A program made the position numbers and the translations under genes. Below the pieces are notes generated by a model. The model did no database searches. It worked only from the letters and a program-made list of their open reading frames with translations, and had not been told where the DNA came from. 64,000 nucleotides of DNA, taken from contig JAKVCV010000013.1 of NCBI GenBank assembly GCA_022448945.1, positions 156,911-220,910 of the forward strand, in the 5' to 3' direction. Origin of the DNA: Saprospiraceae bacterium (lineage in GTDB: Bacteria; Bacteroidota; Bacteroidia; Chitinophagales; Saprospiraceae). Positions 36,883-45,463 of the stretch are shown in pieces (positions within the stretch are counted from its first letter, which is position 1; every line of letters starts with the position of its first letter).

Positions 36883-38712
36883 ATGTATATAAAACCCTTA
36901 AGATTAGGATTTGATGTTACATTACTTTTGCCCTTTTTGCTTTCTAGTACATTTTTATTTTCTCAAAGAGTTTCTAATGATGGAGCGCATATAGGCATAA
37001 GTACAGGTACGCATTTTATTGTAGATGATGCTAATTTAGATAACTCTAGTAATATTAAAAATGAAGGAAATATATGGGTTACTCAAACTGGTACCATAAA
37101 TAATTTTGGTTCAATAGAAGGCTTGCTTACATTAACAGGAAATGTTGCTAAGTCTGTGAACCTTGGAAATCTTGAATCTTTAGAATTAGCTAACTCAGGT
37201 ACTGTAACCGTAACTTCAGATTGCTCTGTATCAAAATTATTGCGTTTGTCAAGTGGTGTTTTAGAAAGTAATGGCTATGATTTCATTTTATCTTCTGACA
37301 GCAACGTTACATGTTTAGTACATAATAATGGCGGTTCGACTTCAGGTGATTTTATTTGTCAACGATATACTACGGGAACTGGTAGCCATTTTATTTCTTC
37401 GCCTACAACCAATGCCACTGTACAAGAGTTAGATGATGATATAAAATATTTTTTGATATACCCCTCTACTAAAGGTTATTTTTATGATGAAACAAGTACT
37501 ACTTATGGTTTCACATCTAGATGGGCTATGATTCCAGGATTGTCATTTCCAATGACACCAGGTGAAGGATATACATTTGTTTACGATGCAGATACAGGTC
37601 TTGTTCTTGATATTGATGGGCCACTAAATTCAGGTTTCATACAGTCTAATTTGACTTATACATTAAGTCAACCAATTCCAAATACAAATCTCCAAAGTCC
37701 TGAAGGATGGAATTTGATAGGCAATCCCTATCCTTCTCCAATTGATTTTGATAAAATGTCTCTTAATAAGCCGGCATCTATGCAAAACAGTTACTATCAT
37801 TGGGATGGGGTATCGGAACTTTATATATCATATGTCAATTCCATTAGTTCAGATACATTGTTTAATAATAATGTCGGTCCTTTTCAAAGTTTTTTTGTAA
37901 GAATTGACCCTAATAACCAGGTAAATGCCCAATATCAATTTACTGATGCTGTTCGTGTTACTGATCCAGATGAAGTTATAAGCCCTTTTTTAAAATTAAA
38001 TAGAAAATTATTTAGACTTAGAATAGAGGGTCAGGGATCATTTAATCATACCGTTGTTTACTTTGAGCCATCTGCTACAGCGTTGTTTGACTCTGATTAT
38101 GATGCTTATTATCTGAATTCTGGTCAGTCTAACCCCATTGAGTTTGCTAGTGTTACCCCTAATAATCTTGTAAGTATTAATGGGTTACCATTAAATTCGA
38201 GTATTTCTCAAACAACAATCCCACTCTATACATCAGTAGCAGTTGCTGGTACTTATGAAATTTCTCTAGAGGAATTCACCAATTTTGAAGTTGGTGAATT
38301 GGTGATATTAAATGATTTATTGTTATCGACAAGTCATGTGCTTAATAATAGTTCATATGTGTTTCAGGCTAGTCCAAATGATCCTACAAATCGTTTTGAA
38401 ATAAATGCGACTAATCCTAATGTTATTTTACCTGTTTCAGTATCATCAAATAATGTTAATTGCTCTAGCTTTTACCCAAATCCAACTACTGATTATGTCA
38501 ACTATAATTATTATAGTATCGATAATAAATCATTAACATTATCGGTTTCAGACATTTCAGGGATAACGATATATAAATCAAATTACAATGCTGTTTTTGG
38601 TACAAATAATATATTATTAGATTTTAAAAATTATCCATCTGGTAGCTATATAATCAATGTATCTGATGATAATAACCAGATTGTAGATAAACAAACAATA
38701 ATTAAAGAATAA
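36883..38712 (+). CDS. T9SS-secreted surface protein
   Basis: A 609-residue exported protein: signal peptide (to FLFSQ), then a beta-rich body that opens with repeated short strands (NLDNSSNIKNEGNIWVTQTG, GTINNFGSIEGLLTLTG) like the N-termini of many Bacteroidota surface proteins. A middle region carries GWNLIGNPYPSPIDFDK, a phrase recurring in T9SS cargo of this phylum. The end is a type-A sorting domain from CSSFYPNPTTDYVNYN to SGSYIINVSDDNNQIVDKQTIIKE. No enzymatic motif seen; a structural or adhesive role is inferred. The S74-containing surface protein gene follows after 116 bases on the same strand, so the two may function together. Confidence 0.88.
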   Translation: MYIKPLRLGFDVTLLLPFLLSSTFLFSQRVSNDGAHIGISTGTHFIVDDANLDNSSNIKNEGNIWVTQTGTINNFGSIEGLLTLTGNVAKSVNLGNLESLELANSGTVTVTSDCSVSKLLRLSSGVLESNGYDFILSSDSNVTCLVHNNGGSTSGDFICQRYTTGTGSHFISSPTTNATVQELDDDIKYFLIYPSTKGYFYDETSTTYGFTSRWAMIPGLSFPMTPGEGYTFVYDADTGLVLDIDGPLNSGFIQSNLTYTLSQPIPNTNLQSPEGWNLIGNPYPSPIDFDKMSLNKPASMQNSYYHWDGVSELYISYVNSISSDTLFNNNVGPFQSFFVRIDPNNQVNAQYQFTDAVRVTDPDEVISPFLKLNRKLFRLRIEGQGSFNHTVVYFEPSATALFDSDYDAYYLNSGQSNPIEFASVTPNNLVSINGLPLNSSISQTTIPLYTSVAVAGTYEISLEEFTNFEVGELVILNDLLLSTSHVLNNSSYVFQASPNDPTNRFEINATNPNVILPVSVSSNNVNCSSFYPNPTTDYVNYNYYSIDNKSLTLSVSDISGITIYKSNYNAVFGTNNILLDFKNYPSGSYIINVSDDNNQIVDKQTIIKE

Positions 38713-38828
38713 TAACATTTGTTTATATTCTAAGAAAAAATATGATTTTCGATTTAAAGATTTTATAAAATCAAAAATCATTTTAACGAAAAAATTACAT
38801 ACTATTTTATCAATTTAAAATTAAACCA

Positions 38829-40109
38829 ATGAAACTACTAACGCTAACTACTGTCTTGCTATATTTCTTTATAATTAGTTACTCATATGCGCAAGGTGTT
38901 ATAATTTCATCAAACAATACGAGTACAGTTAATTCTAATGCTATGTTAGAATTAGAATCTACACAAAAAGGATTGTTAATTAGCAGGATGACAGAATTGC
39001 AAAAGAATTCAATCTTTTCAGCTCCAGATCCTTCTGCAGAGGGGATGTTAATTTATCAAAATGATGGTTTAACAGGATTTTATTATTATGATGGAACCGC
39101 TTGGCAAAATGTAGGTGCAAATAATCAATCACTATCATTATCAGGCAATATTATTTCTATAACTGGTAATACTTCAACAGTAGATTTGAGTACTTATGTT
39201 AATGAAGGATTGGACAGGATTACCGAAAACTCTAAAGATGGTTGGCGTTTTATTGGTAATGATCCTGGTAATTATGGTGATATCGGAACTGAAGCAGTAG
39301 ATTTGAGTTTTTCTTCTCCCGCTTCTTCAATACAAGGGGCTACTGGAAACTATTCTATTGCCATGGGGAGGAATACCATTTCAAGTGGAAATAATTCTAC
39401 AGCAATGGGAAGAAATAGCGATGCCTCTGGAAACTATTCGACTGCAATGGGAAGAAATACTATTTCAAGTGGAAGTCATTCTACGGCAATGGGTAGGCAC
39501 ACAGTAGCTTCTGGTAGTTATTCTACATCTTTAGGTTATTATACTACAGCTAGTTCTGCCTACGAAACAGCTATTGGAGCATATAGTACTGATGTCATCC
39601 CATTCTCTAATTCTTCCCATGACCCTAATGATCGGTTATTAGTTGTTGGCAATGGTACTTCATTACAAAATAAAAGTGATGCTTTAGTTCTATTTAAAAA
39701 TGGGAACATGAGCTTGGCTGGAACTTTGACTCAAAGTTCTGATGCAAGACTGAAAAACACTATTAAACCTTTGGCTATGTCTCTTTCCAATATCATGAAA
39801 ATAGGAGGGTATTCTTATTACTGGAATGATAAACAAAAACGTGGAGATCAAAGACAGATTGGTGTATTAGCACAAGAAGTACAGGCTTTATATCCGGAAT
39901 TAGTTCGTAACGATGGAAATGGGAATTTAACTGTAAACTATTCAGGTCTTGTACCAGTACTGTTAGAAGCTACAAAAGAACAACAACAAATAATAAATAA
40001 CTTGCAACAAGAACTTAAAACAACAAAAAATACAACTCAATTATCAATCAATGATTTGAAAGATCAGTTAAAAGCGCTTACTATCCTTATTGAAGAAGGG
40101 GTGAGATAA
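38829..40109 (+). CDS. Surface protein with YadA-like head repeats and S74 chaperone domain
   Basis: A 426-residue exported protein (signal peptide ending SYAQ). Residues 40-130 match the N-terminal region common to Bacteroidota tail-fiber-like proteins. Residues about 172-254 are five or six 14-residue repeats of the form SGxxSTAMGRxTxA, the YadA/adhesin head motif that makes a trimeric left-handed beta-roll. Residues about 305-400 are a peptidase S74 intramolecular chaperone (SSDARLKNTIKPL, YSYYWND, IGVLAQEVQALYPELV), which trimerises and usually cleaves itself before the SSD serine. A C-terminal coiled coil follows. The protein is most likely a trimeric fibre on the cell surface; no T9SS domain or phage genes are present. 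Confidence 0.88.
   Translation: MKLLTLTTVLLYFFIISYSYAQGVIISSNNTSTVNSNAMLELESTQKGLLISRMTELQKNSIFSAPDPSAEGMLIYQNDGLTGFYYYDGTAWQNVGANNQSLSLSGNIISITGNTSTVDLSTYVNEGLDRITENSKDGWRFIGNDPGNYGDIGTEAVDLSFSSPASSIQGATGNYSIAMGRNTISSGNNSTAMGRNSDASGNYSTAMGRNTISSGSHSTAMGRHTVASGSYSTSLGYYTTASSAYETAIGAYSTDVIPFSNSSHDPNDRLLVVGNGTSLQNKSDALVLFKNGNMSLAGTLTQSSDARLKNTIKPLAMSLSNIMKIGGYSYYWNDKQKRGDQRQIGVLAQEVQALYPELVRNDGNGNLTVNYSGLVPVLLEATKEQQQIINNLQQELKTTKNTTQLSINDLKDQLKALTILIEEGVR
39340..39600 (+). repeat. 42-base coding repeats (YadA-like head)
   Basis: Within the S74-protein gene the DNA repeats with a 42-base period, one 14-residue head unit each; units read TGGAAACTATTCGACTGCAA or close variants followed by TGGGAAGAAAT. 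About six copies, decaying toward the 3' end. In-frame gain or loss of copies would change fibre length. Confidence 0.85.
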
Positions 40110-40252
40110 GAAAAATATTTAGCTTTTAATTTTTTATCTTAGATTTATATATACTATTTTCAATTTGTTAGTGCAAAGATGAAATTAAACCATGCTTTGT
40201 TTATGTTTGCTCAACACTTAAAGTAAGACTCGTTTATCTAGATAAAAAATAT

Positions 40253-40948
40253 ATGAACATATTAACAAAATTTATTCGAAATATTGTTTTCATTAGTATC
40301 TGTAGTATTTTTATTTGTTCTTGCCTTAGTCTTGGTGCAGGCCGTTCATATAAGCGTTTTGTAAAATATAGCCCTTATGATGCTGTGATTGTACCAGGTG
40401 TCCCTTTTGAAGATAGCGTATGGAGTGATGTAATGAAAATACGAGTCCACTGGGCAATTTATTTGTACAAAAAGGGAATAACTAAAAATATTATTTTTTC
40501 TGGCAGTTCTGTATATTCTCCATATACAGAATCTAAAATTATGGCTCTATATGCGGAAAAACTTGGAGTGCTAAAGGAAAATATTTTTATTGAAGATCGA
40601 GCAGAGCACAGTTCTGAAAATTTATATTATTCATATGTTTTAGCACGGAAAAATGGTCTGCATAATATTGCTTTGACTACAGATCCTTTTCAAAATTCAT
40701 TTCTTAGAAATTTTGCAAAGAAAATTATGCTTGATGATATTTCTTTTATGCCCATTGTTTTTGATTCTTTAAAGACTGTTGATATGAAAACGCCCGTCAT
40801 AGATCCATCTTTGGCTTTCCAAAAAGATTTTAAGTCAATAACAGAACGAGAAAGTATGGGAAAAAGATTTTTAGGTACAATGGGGAAATATATTATTTAT
40901 GAGGAAGGGGATGACCCCAAAGAAAAAAAGAAACAAAAACAGAGGTAG
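40253..40948 (+). CDS. YdcF/SanA-like (DUF218) lipoprotein
   Basis: A 231-residue protein with a DUF218 domain: strand YDAVIVPGVPFED, helix with RVHWAIYLYKKG, strand ITKNIIFSGSSVYSP and a later ESKIMALYAEKLGVLKENIFIED segment, matching YdcF/SanA proteins linked to envelope integrity. The N-terminus has a hydrophobic stretch ending SIFICSC, a likely lipobox or an N-terminal membrane anchor. The C-terminal tail is basic (KEKKKQKQR). A TATGTTTG box at 40202-40209 could serve as its -7 element. Its stop codon lies inside the terminator hairpin listed next. The biochemical activity of this family is not settled. Confidence 0.82.
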   Translation: MNILTKFIRNIVFISICSIFICSCLSLGAGRSYKRFVKYSPYDAVIVPGVPFEDSVWSDVMKIRVHWAIYLYKKGITKNIIFSGSSVYSPYTESKIMALYAEKLGVLKENIFIEDRAEHSSENLYYSYVLARKNGLHNIALTTDPFQNSFLRNFAKKIMLDDISFMPIVFDSLKTVDMKTPVIDPSLAFQKDFKSITERESMGKRFLGTMGKYIIYEEGDDPKEKKKQKQR

Positions 40949-40968
40949 TTCAACTATCTCTGTTTTTT
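40938..40968. terminator. Bidirectional terminator overlapping the YdcF-like stop codon
   Basis: The stem AACAGAGGTAGTT/AACTATCTCTGTT (one G-U wobble) has a T-tract on the plus side and A-rich DNA (T-rich on the minus strand) on the other. The YdcF-like stop codon TAG (40946-40948) is within the 5' arm. The convergent lipase gene ends at 40979, so the hairpin can serve both. Confidence 0.8.
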
Positions 40969-40978
40969 GCTCTTGGGA

Positions 40979-42658
40979 TTATCTTTGAATATTTAATTTC
41001 CGTGTGTACACTTTGTCTTCATGGTGAAGTTGTACCAAATACGTACCATTTGGAATAAGGCTAATGTCATAACGGATGAATGGTAATTTCGTATTCAAGG
41101 TTTGATGTATAATTCTTCCATTTAAGTCTATTATACTAATGTTATATGTTTTTGACAAAGGAAGTGTTACTTGTAAATAGACGATATTCTTTGCAGGATT
41201 AGGCATCAACTTAAAATAATTTTCTACTTTTTTTACGTTGATACTTGTCGAAACATTAACGTTTATATCTTGAATGATAAAACAACCTCTTGCATCAGTA
41301 ACCTGAACTTGATAAGTATTTGATCCTAACCCAGTAACAGTTGATGTAGTCTGTCCTGCTAATGCATCTTGCCATTCATATGTATATGGTCCAGATCCAT
41401 TATCAGCATTTAGTGTTATTGTTCCATCTGATGAAGATGCTGATGTGGCATCATTTACAGAACTACTTATTGTCATTCCACCTGTCATGTCCATATACAT
41501 TTCGAATAGTGCAAAGCTGTTTAGAAAACACATTGGCGCACAATTTGTATGATCTAGATTTCCAAGATTAACTGCATCAACATGTGTTGCGCCCAATGAA
41601 TGCATTGTATCTCTAGCTACAAGAGCATTCTCATAGAAAACTTGTTCATCTGCTGTACAATAATACATTGTCAATGGTGCAACCGGAGCCCAATTGTACA
41701 GGTCGTTGTCTTTTAGCATACTCCAAGCAAAGTGGTTGGGGTCGTTAAGAAATCCATTTAAAAAAGCAGAATCAAGCATTACATTTGGTGTGTCAGGCAA
41801 TTGATTATTAATCCAGTTGATCCCATTAGTTCCATCGAAATATAAAGGTAATAATGAATCATATGGTGGTTTAAAGATTTCAGAAAGGTCGTTATAAATA
41901 TTACCATATGCTTCTTGAAGACCCATTATAACATACGGGAGATAACCTGGACTTGCATATGGAGTATCATTAGTCATTGTTACTGCCTGTACTCCAGAAA
42001 CATCATATGGCCCAGACATAGGTGTACAAGCTGTAACAGTAAATTCTGAAGAAAAATTAGTTTCAATTTCCTTGAATGTAGCCATTGTTGAATGTCCTCC
42101 TTGAGAATATCCAAATAAAAAAAGTTGATCATTTAGGTTATAGCCTATACTATCTTTAAGCTCTCTAACTGTTCGTAATAAATCAATTGTAGCAGAAGCT
42201 TCAGATGCTGCATGGATATACGGGTGAAAACCAGGAGAGTCACCCATGCCGAGATAATCAGGCATACTTATTACACATCCTGTAAGAGACGCAGCAATCA
42301 TCCCAATCTTGTATTCAGAGCCTCCCTGATAAGAAGGAATATAATAACGCCTGGATTCTGTACCGTGTTGATAACTTAATAGTGGTACAGGGCAAGTGAT
42401 TCCTGAAGGAACTGCCATTCCACCAGTAGCAATTGTTGTTCCTGTATCCTGAGCATTTCTTGTACTATATGTAATTTTATAATAATCAATTGAATACTCA
42501 GGTATAAGAAAACCTTGTGGAAATCCTAAGTTATTCATTATTGAAATTAAGTCTTGTGGAGTATAATGTTGTACAAGTTGATAGGAAATAAGATGTTGAC
42601 TGAAAGTAGAATTTAAAAAAATAAATAGTGAAAAAAAGAGTTGTAGAATGTATTTCAT
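40979..42658 (-). CDS. T9SS-secreted alpha/beta-hydrolase (lipase-like) with SprB repeat
   Basis: A 559-residue exported protein: signal peptide (to STFSQ), an alpha/beta-hydrolase of the secretory-lipase type with nucleophile elbow GYSQGGH near residue 187 and a late NLGNLDHTNCAP segment that may hold the catalytic His. One SprB-like repeat (about residues 388-465, SSSDGTITLNADNGSGPYTY and onward to GCF) follows, then a T9SS type-A sorting domain (FKLMPNPAKNIVYLQV to NGTYLVQLHHEDKVYTRKLNIQR). SprB repeats are found in gliding adhesins and other surface proteins. It probably cleaves lipids or esters at the cell surface. Confidence 0.9.
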   Translation of the reverse strand: MKYILQLFFSLFIFLNSTFSQHLISYQLVQHYTPQDLISIMNNLGFPQGFLIPEYSIDYYKITYSTRNAQDTGTTIATGGMAVPSGITCPVPLLSYQHGTESRRYYIPSYQGGSEYKIGMIAASLTGCVISMPDYLGMGDSPGFHPYIHAASEASATIDLLRTVRELKDSIGYNLNDQLFLFGYSQGGHSTMATFKEIETNFSSEFTVTACTPMSGPYDVSGVQAVTMTNDTPYASPGYLPYVIMGLQEAYGNIYNDLSEIFKPPYDSLLPLYFDGTNGINWINNQLPDTPNVMLDSAFLNGFLNDPNHFAWSMLKDNDLYNWAPVAPLTMYYCTADEQVFYENALVARDTMHSLGATHVDAVNLGNLDHTNCAPMCFLNSFALFEMYMDMTGGMTISSSVNDATSASSSDGTITLNADNGSGPYTYEWQDALAGQTTSTVTGLGSNTYQVQVTDARGCFIIQDINVNVSTSINVKKVENYFKLMPNPAKNIVYLQVTLPLSKTYNISIIDLNGRIIHQTLNTKLPFIRYDISLIPNGTYLVQLHHEDKVYTRKLNIQR

Positions 42659-42843
42659 TTTTTATTGTTATAAGCAGTTAATTAATTTCGCAATATAATG
42701 ATTTTAGGCACGATTTTTTAATTATTATTAAAACTAATCACCTCTTTATTCAATCTATTAAATTGAAATAATACCTTTTTTAATAATCTTTGATTTATTT
42801 TATGAATTTTATTTTCTCTATGCAAAAAACAGTAATTTTATTG

Positions 42844-42851
42844 TATCTTTG
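42844..42851 (+). promoter_or_regulatory. Probable -7 box of the nuclease gene
   Basis: TATCTTTG matches TAnnTTTG exactly, about 20 bases before a 16-codon leader ORF that abuts the nuclease start. No TTTG is seen at the -33 position, so only half of the consensus is present. Confidence 0.5.
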
Positions 42852-42922
42852 TCGCAGAATAAAGGATATTCATGTTAAGGTTGGTAGAGGCGTTGTTTTT
42901 TCAAATTGCAAACCTAATTTAA

Positions 42923-44170
42923 ATGTATAAGTATATTCATTTTTTAATTGCATTATTATTCTGGTCAGGAACTTTAAAGGGGCAGGAGACTCGTGAAATA
43001 ATTAAGGAGTTAGAAAAACAACAACATGAATTAGAGTTAAGACAAATAGATTTGTCTAGTGAATTGGAAATATATCGTTTAAATAAGATCAGAGAAGATT
43101 TACATGCCGTTGGGTTGCCAGTTTTAAGTGAAGATGTAGATGATGAATTGGTTGAGCATGGGGCAATGATTTTAAGTTATAATGAGAGACATGAACAGGC
43201 AAATTGGGTTTCTCATATTATTATTCCAGCTGTCAATAAAGGAAATTTACCGAGAACAAATGATTTTAGAAAAGATTCTTTGGTAAAAAGTGGAACTGCT
43301 GTTAAATCAGATTATTGGTATAGTGGTTTTGATAGGGGGCATTTAGCTCCTTCTGCAGATTTTAGGTGGTCGCCAAGGGCTATTAGTGAATCTTATGTTT
43401 ATTCAAATATCTCTCCTCAGCGCCCAGAATTCAATAGAGAAATATGGGCTAAATTAGAAAGTTTTGTAAGAAAACATGTTTGGGTTACAAACGAGCAATT
43501 AATTGTTGTTACAGGGCCAATTTATGATAAGGGCTTAGAAACTATTACCCAAGGCCCTAATGTTGTTTCTATTCCTAATCGTTATTTTAAGTTGATTCTT
43601 GATATAGAGGGTGATGAAAAGAAAGCTATAGCTTTTTTGATGCCTAATGCGTCTTGTAAGAAACCGTTTATTACTTATGCAACAACAATTGACGAAGTAG
43701 AAAAATTAACAGGAATTGATTTTTTCTCAAACTTGCCAGAAGACCTTCAATCAAAACTGGAATCTACATATGATTTTAGTAAATGGGAAGCTTTAAAAGA
43801 AGGGGAGATACCTACTCAGAATCCTTTGGGTTTAAACGACAGGCCCAACAATACACTTAATTCTGTTGAGGCAGATTTATTTGTTGATAAAAAAGCTTGT
43901 GTATGTGGAGTTATTGTTTCAACCAGAAAAACCAGTACAGGTTCAGTTTTTTTTAATTTTGACTCTAAATTCCCTAACCATACTTTCTCAGGTTCTATAT
44001 GGTCAGATAATGTTAAAAATTTCACTTACGAACCTGAAATAGAATTTCTAGGAAAGAAAATATGTATTTCTGGAAAAATAAGAGAATACAAAGGTAAACC
44101 CACTATGAATGTTGAACATGAAAAGAAAGTAACTTTTCTTGATCATAATGGTCGAAAACTTCCCAAGTGA
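42923..44170 (+). CDS. DNA/RNA non-specific endonuclease (NUC) with OB-like domain, exported
   Basis: A 415-residue secreted nuclease. After a signal peptide (to GTLKGQ) comes a short coiled coil (EIIKELEKQQHELELRQ), then the NUC domain with DRGHLAPSADFRWS (catalytic His near residue 139) and SNISPQRPEFNREIW (Asn and Glu of the metal site). Residues about 310-410 form an extra beta domain (ACVCGVIVSTRKTSTGSVFF to GKPTMNVEHEKKVTFL) that looks like an OB fold, as in nucleic-acid-binding proteins, and may hold the substrate. It degrades nucleic acid outside the cytoplasm. A 16-codon leader ORF (42872-42922) ends directly before its ATG. Confidence 0.9.
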   Translation: MYKYIHFLIALLFWSGTLKGQETREIIKELEKQQHELELRQIDLSSELEIYRLNKIREDLHAVGLPVLSEDVDDELVEHGAMILSYNERHEQANWVSHIIIPAVNKGNLPRTNDFRKDSLVKSGTAVKSDYWYSGFDRGHLAPSADFRWSPRAISESYVYSNISPQRPEFNREIWAKLESFVRKHVWVTNEQLIVVTGPIYDKGLETITQGPNVVSIPNRYFKLILDIEGDEKKAIAFLMPNASCKKPFITYATTIDEVEKLTGIDFFSNLPEDLQSKLESTYDFSKWEALKEGEIPTQNPLGLNDRPNNTLNSVEADLFVDKKACVCGVIVSTRKTSTGSVFFNFDSKFPNHTFSGSIWSDNVKNFTYEPEIEFLGKKICISGKIREYKGKPTMNVEHEKKVTFLDHNGRKLPK

Positions 44171-44284
44171 TAGTCTTTATAATGCAGCATTTAGTTAAAG
44201 AAAATGGCTGCTTTTCAGGTTTATATTAAGCAACCTGAATGGATATCATTATCATCTCAATACCTTCTAAGTATATGGCATTAT

Positions 44285-45463
44285 ATGAAAGATAGGATCA
44301 AAAAACTAATATCAAACAAATATAGTTTAGTAATCGTCTTTGCAATTTTTGCGTTATTTGCAGGAATTCAGTCTCTGACCTTAGGGCCTAAGATGTTTTC
44401 TGGAAGTGATAAAGAATACAATAATTATAATAATTATACAATTTTTGAAAAATCATTCCATCATCTGAAAGATAAACAAGACTTGTATATGTTATATCCT
44501 GACGAACATTGGGACCTATACAAGTACACACCTACTTTTTCAGCTTTTTTTGGTTTTTTTGCTTTCTTTCCCGACTGGATTGGCCTGAATCTATGGAATT
44601 TTCTAAACGCTTTTATTTTGCTTTTGGCAGTTTACTACCTTCCTCGTTTAGATAATTTTGAGAAAGGTCTAATACTTTCAATTATTTTAATTGAGTTAAT
44701 GACATGTATGCAGAATGAACAATCTAATGCTTTAATAGCAGGCCTTTTGGTTTTATCTTTTGGAATGCTCGAAAATAAGAACTATTTGTTTGCTACATTC
44801 TGTATTGTATTTTCAGGTTTTATTAAATTATTTGGAATAGTAGGATTTGCACTTTTTCTTTTTTATCCTCATAAATCGAAATTGTTACTATATACGGCCT
44901 TTTGGGCTATTTTGCTTTTTATGATACCTTGTCTGTATGTAGATTTTAACCAATATATATTTCTGTTGAATAGTTATGTAGAAATGTTATTAAATGATCA
45001 TTCTGCTTCATATGGTTACTCGGTAATGGGGTGTTTGAATTCATGGTTTCACATAGCGAATTATAATAGTATTATTGTTCTTACTGGAATTATTATATTT
45101 TTATTTCCGCTCATCAGAGTTAAAGCATATAATATTTATACTTTCAAATTTTTAACACTTACATCTATTTTGATATGGATAGTTATATTTAATCATAAAG
45201 CAGAATCTCCTACATTTATTATTGCAATGACTGGAGTTTCGTTATGGTTTGTCGGCAGTGAAAAAAACAAAGTAAATATAGCACTTTTTGTTTTTGCATT
45301 TATTTTAACATCATTATCACCAACAGATATTTTCCCAGAATATTTAAGAGAAGAATTTGTTAAACCTTATACTTTAAAAGCATTTCCTTGTATTGTGATC
45401 TGGCTGAAAATAATTTATGATATGATTCGATTAAATAAAGATAGAATGGGAATATTTTATTGA
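44285..45463 (+). CDS. DUF2029/GT87-like membrane glycosyltransferase
   Basis: The track ORF opens at 44204, but I prefer the ATG at 44285: MKDRIKKLISNKYSLVIVFA gives a positive N-terminus before the first membrane segment, while the 27 residues upstream have no coding or signal character. The resulting 392-residue protein has about ten membrane segments. The first extracytoplasmic loop contains YPDEHWDLYKYTPTFSAFFG, the DUF2029-type loop, and NEQSNALIAGLLVLSF follows. It resembles polyprenyl-phosphomannose-dependent mannosyltransferases. The last seven bases overlap the convergent EEP-family gene. Acceptor unknown. Confidence 0.8.
   Translation: MKDRIKKLISNKYSLVIVFAIFALFAGIQSLTLGPKMFSGSDKEYNNYNNYTIFEKSFHHLKDKQDLYMLYPDEHWDLYKYTPTFSAFFGFFAFFPDWIGLNLWNFLNAFILLLAVYYLPRLDNFEKGLILSIILIELMTCMQNEQSNALIAGLLVLSFGMLENKNYLFATFCIVFSGFIKLFGIVGFALFLFYPHKSKLLLYTAFWAILLFMIPCLYVDFNQYIFLLNSYVEMLLNDHSASYGYSVMGCLNSWFHIANYNSIIVLTGIIIFLFPLIRVKAYNIYTFKFLTLTSILIWIVIFNHKAESPTFIIAMTGVSLWFVGSEKNKVNIALFVFAFILTSLSPTDIFPEYLREEFVKPYTLKAFPCIVIWLKIIYDMIRLNKDRMGIFY

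Noticed and set aside
39340-39600. Regular short repeats considered as a CRISPR array
   Set aside because: The 42-base units are contiguous, in frame and encode YadA-like head repeats; there are no unique spacers.
38829-40109. S74 domain considered as evidence of a prophage
   Set aside because: No capsid, terminase, tail, integrase or lysis gene is present, and the protein has an export signal.
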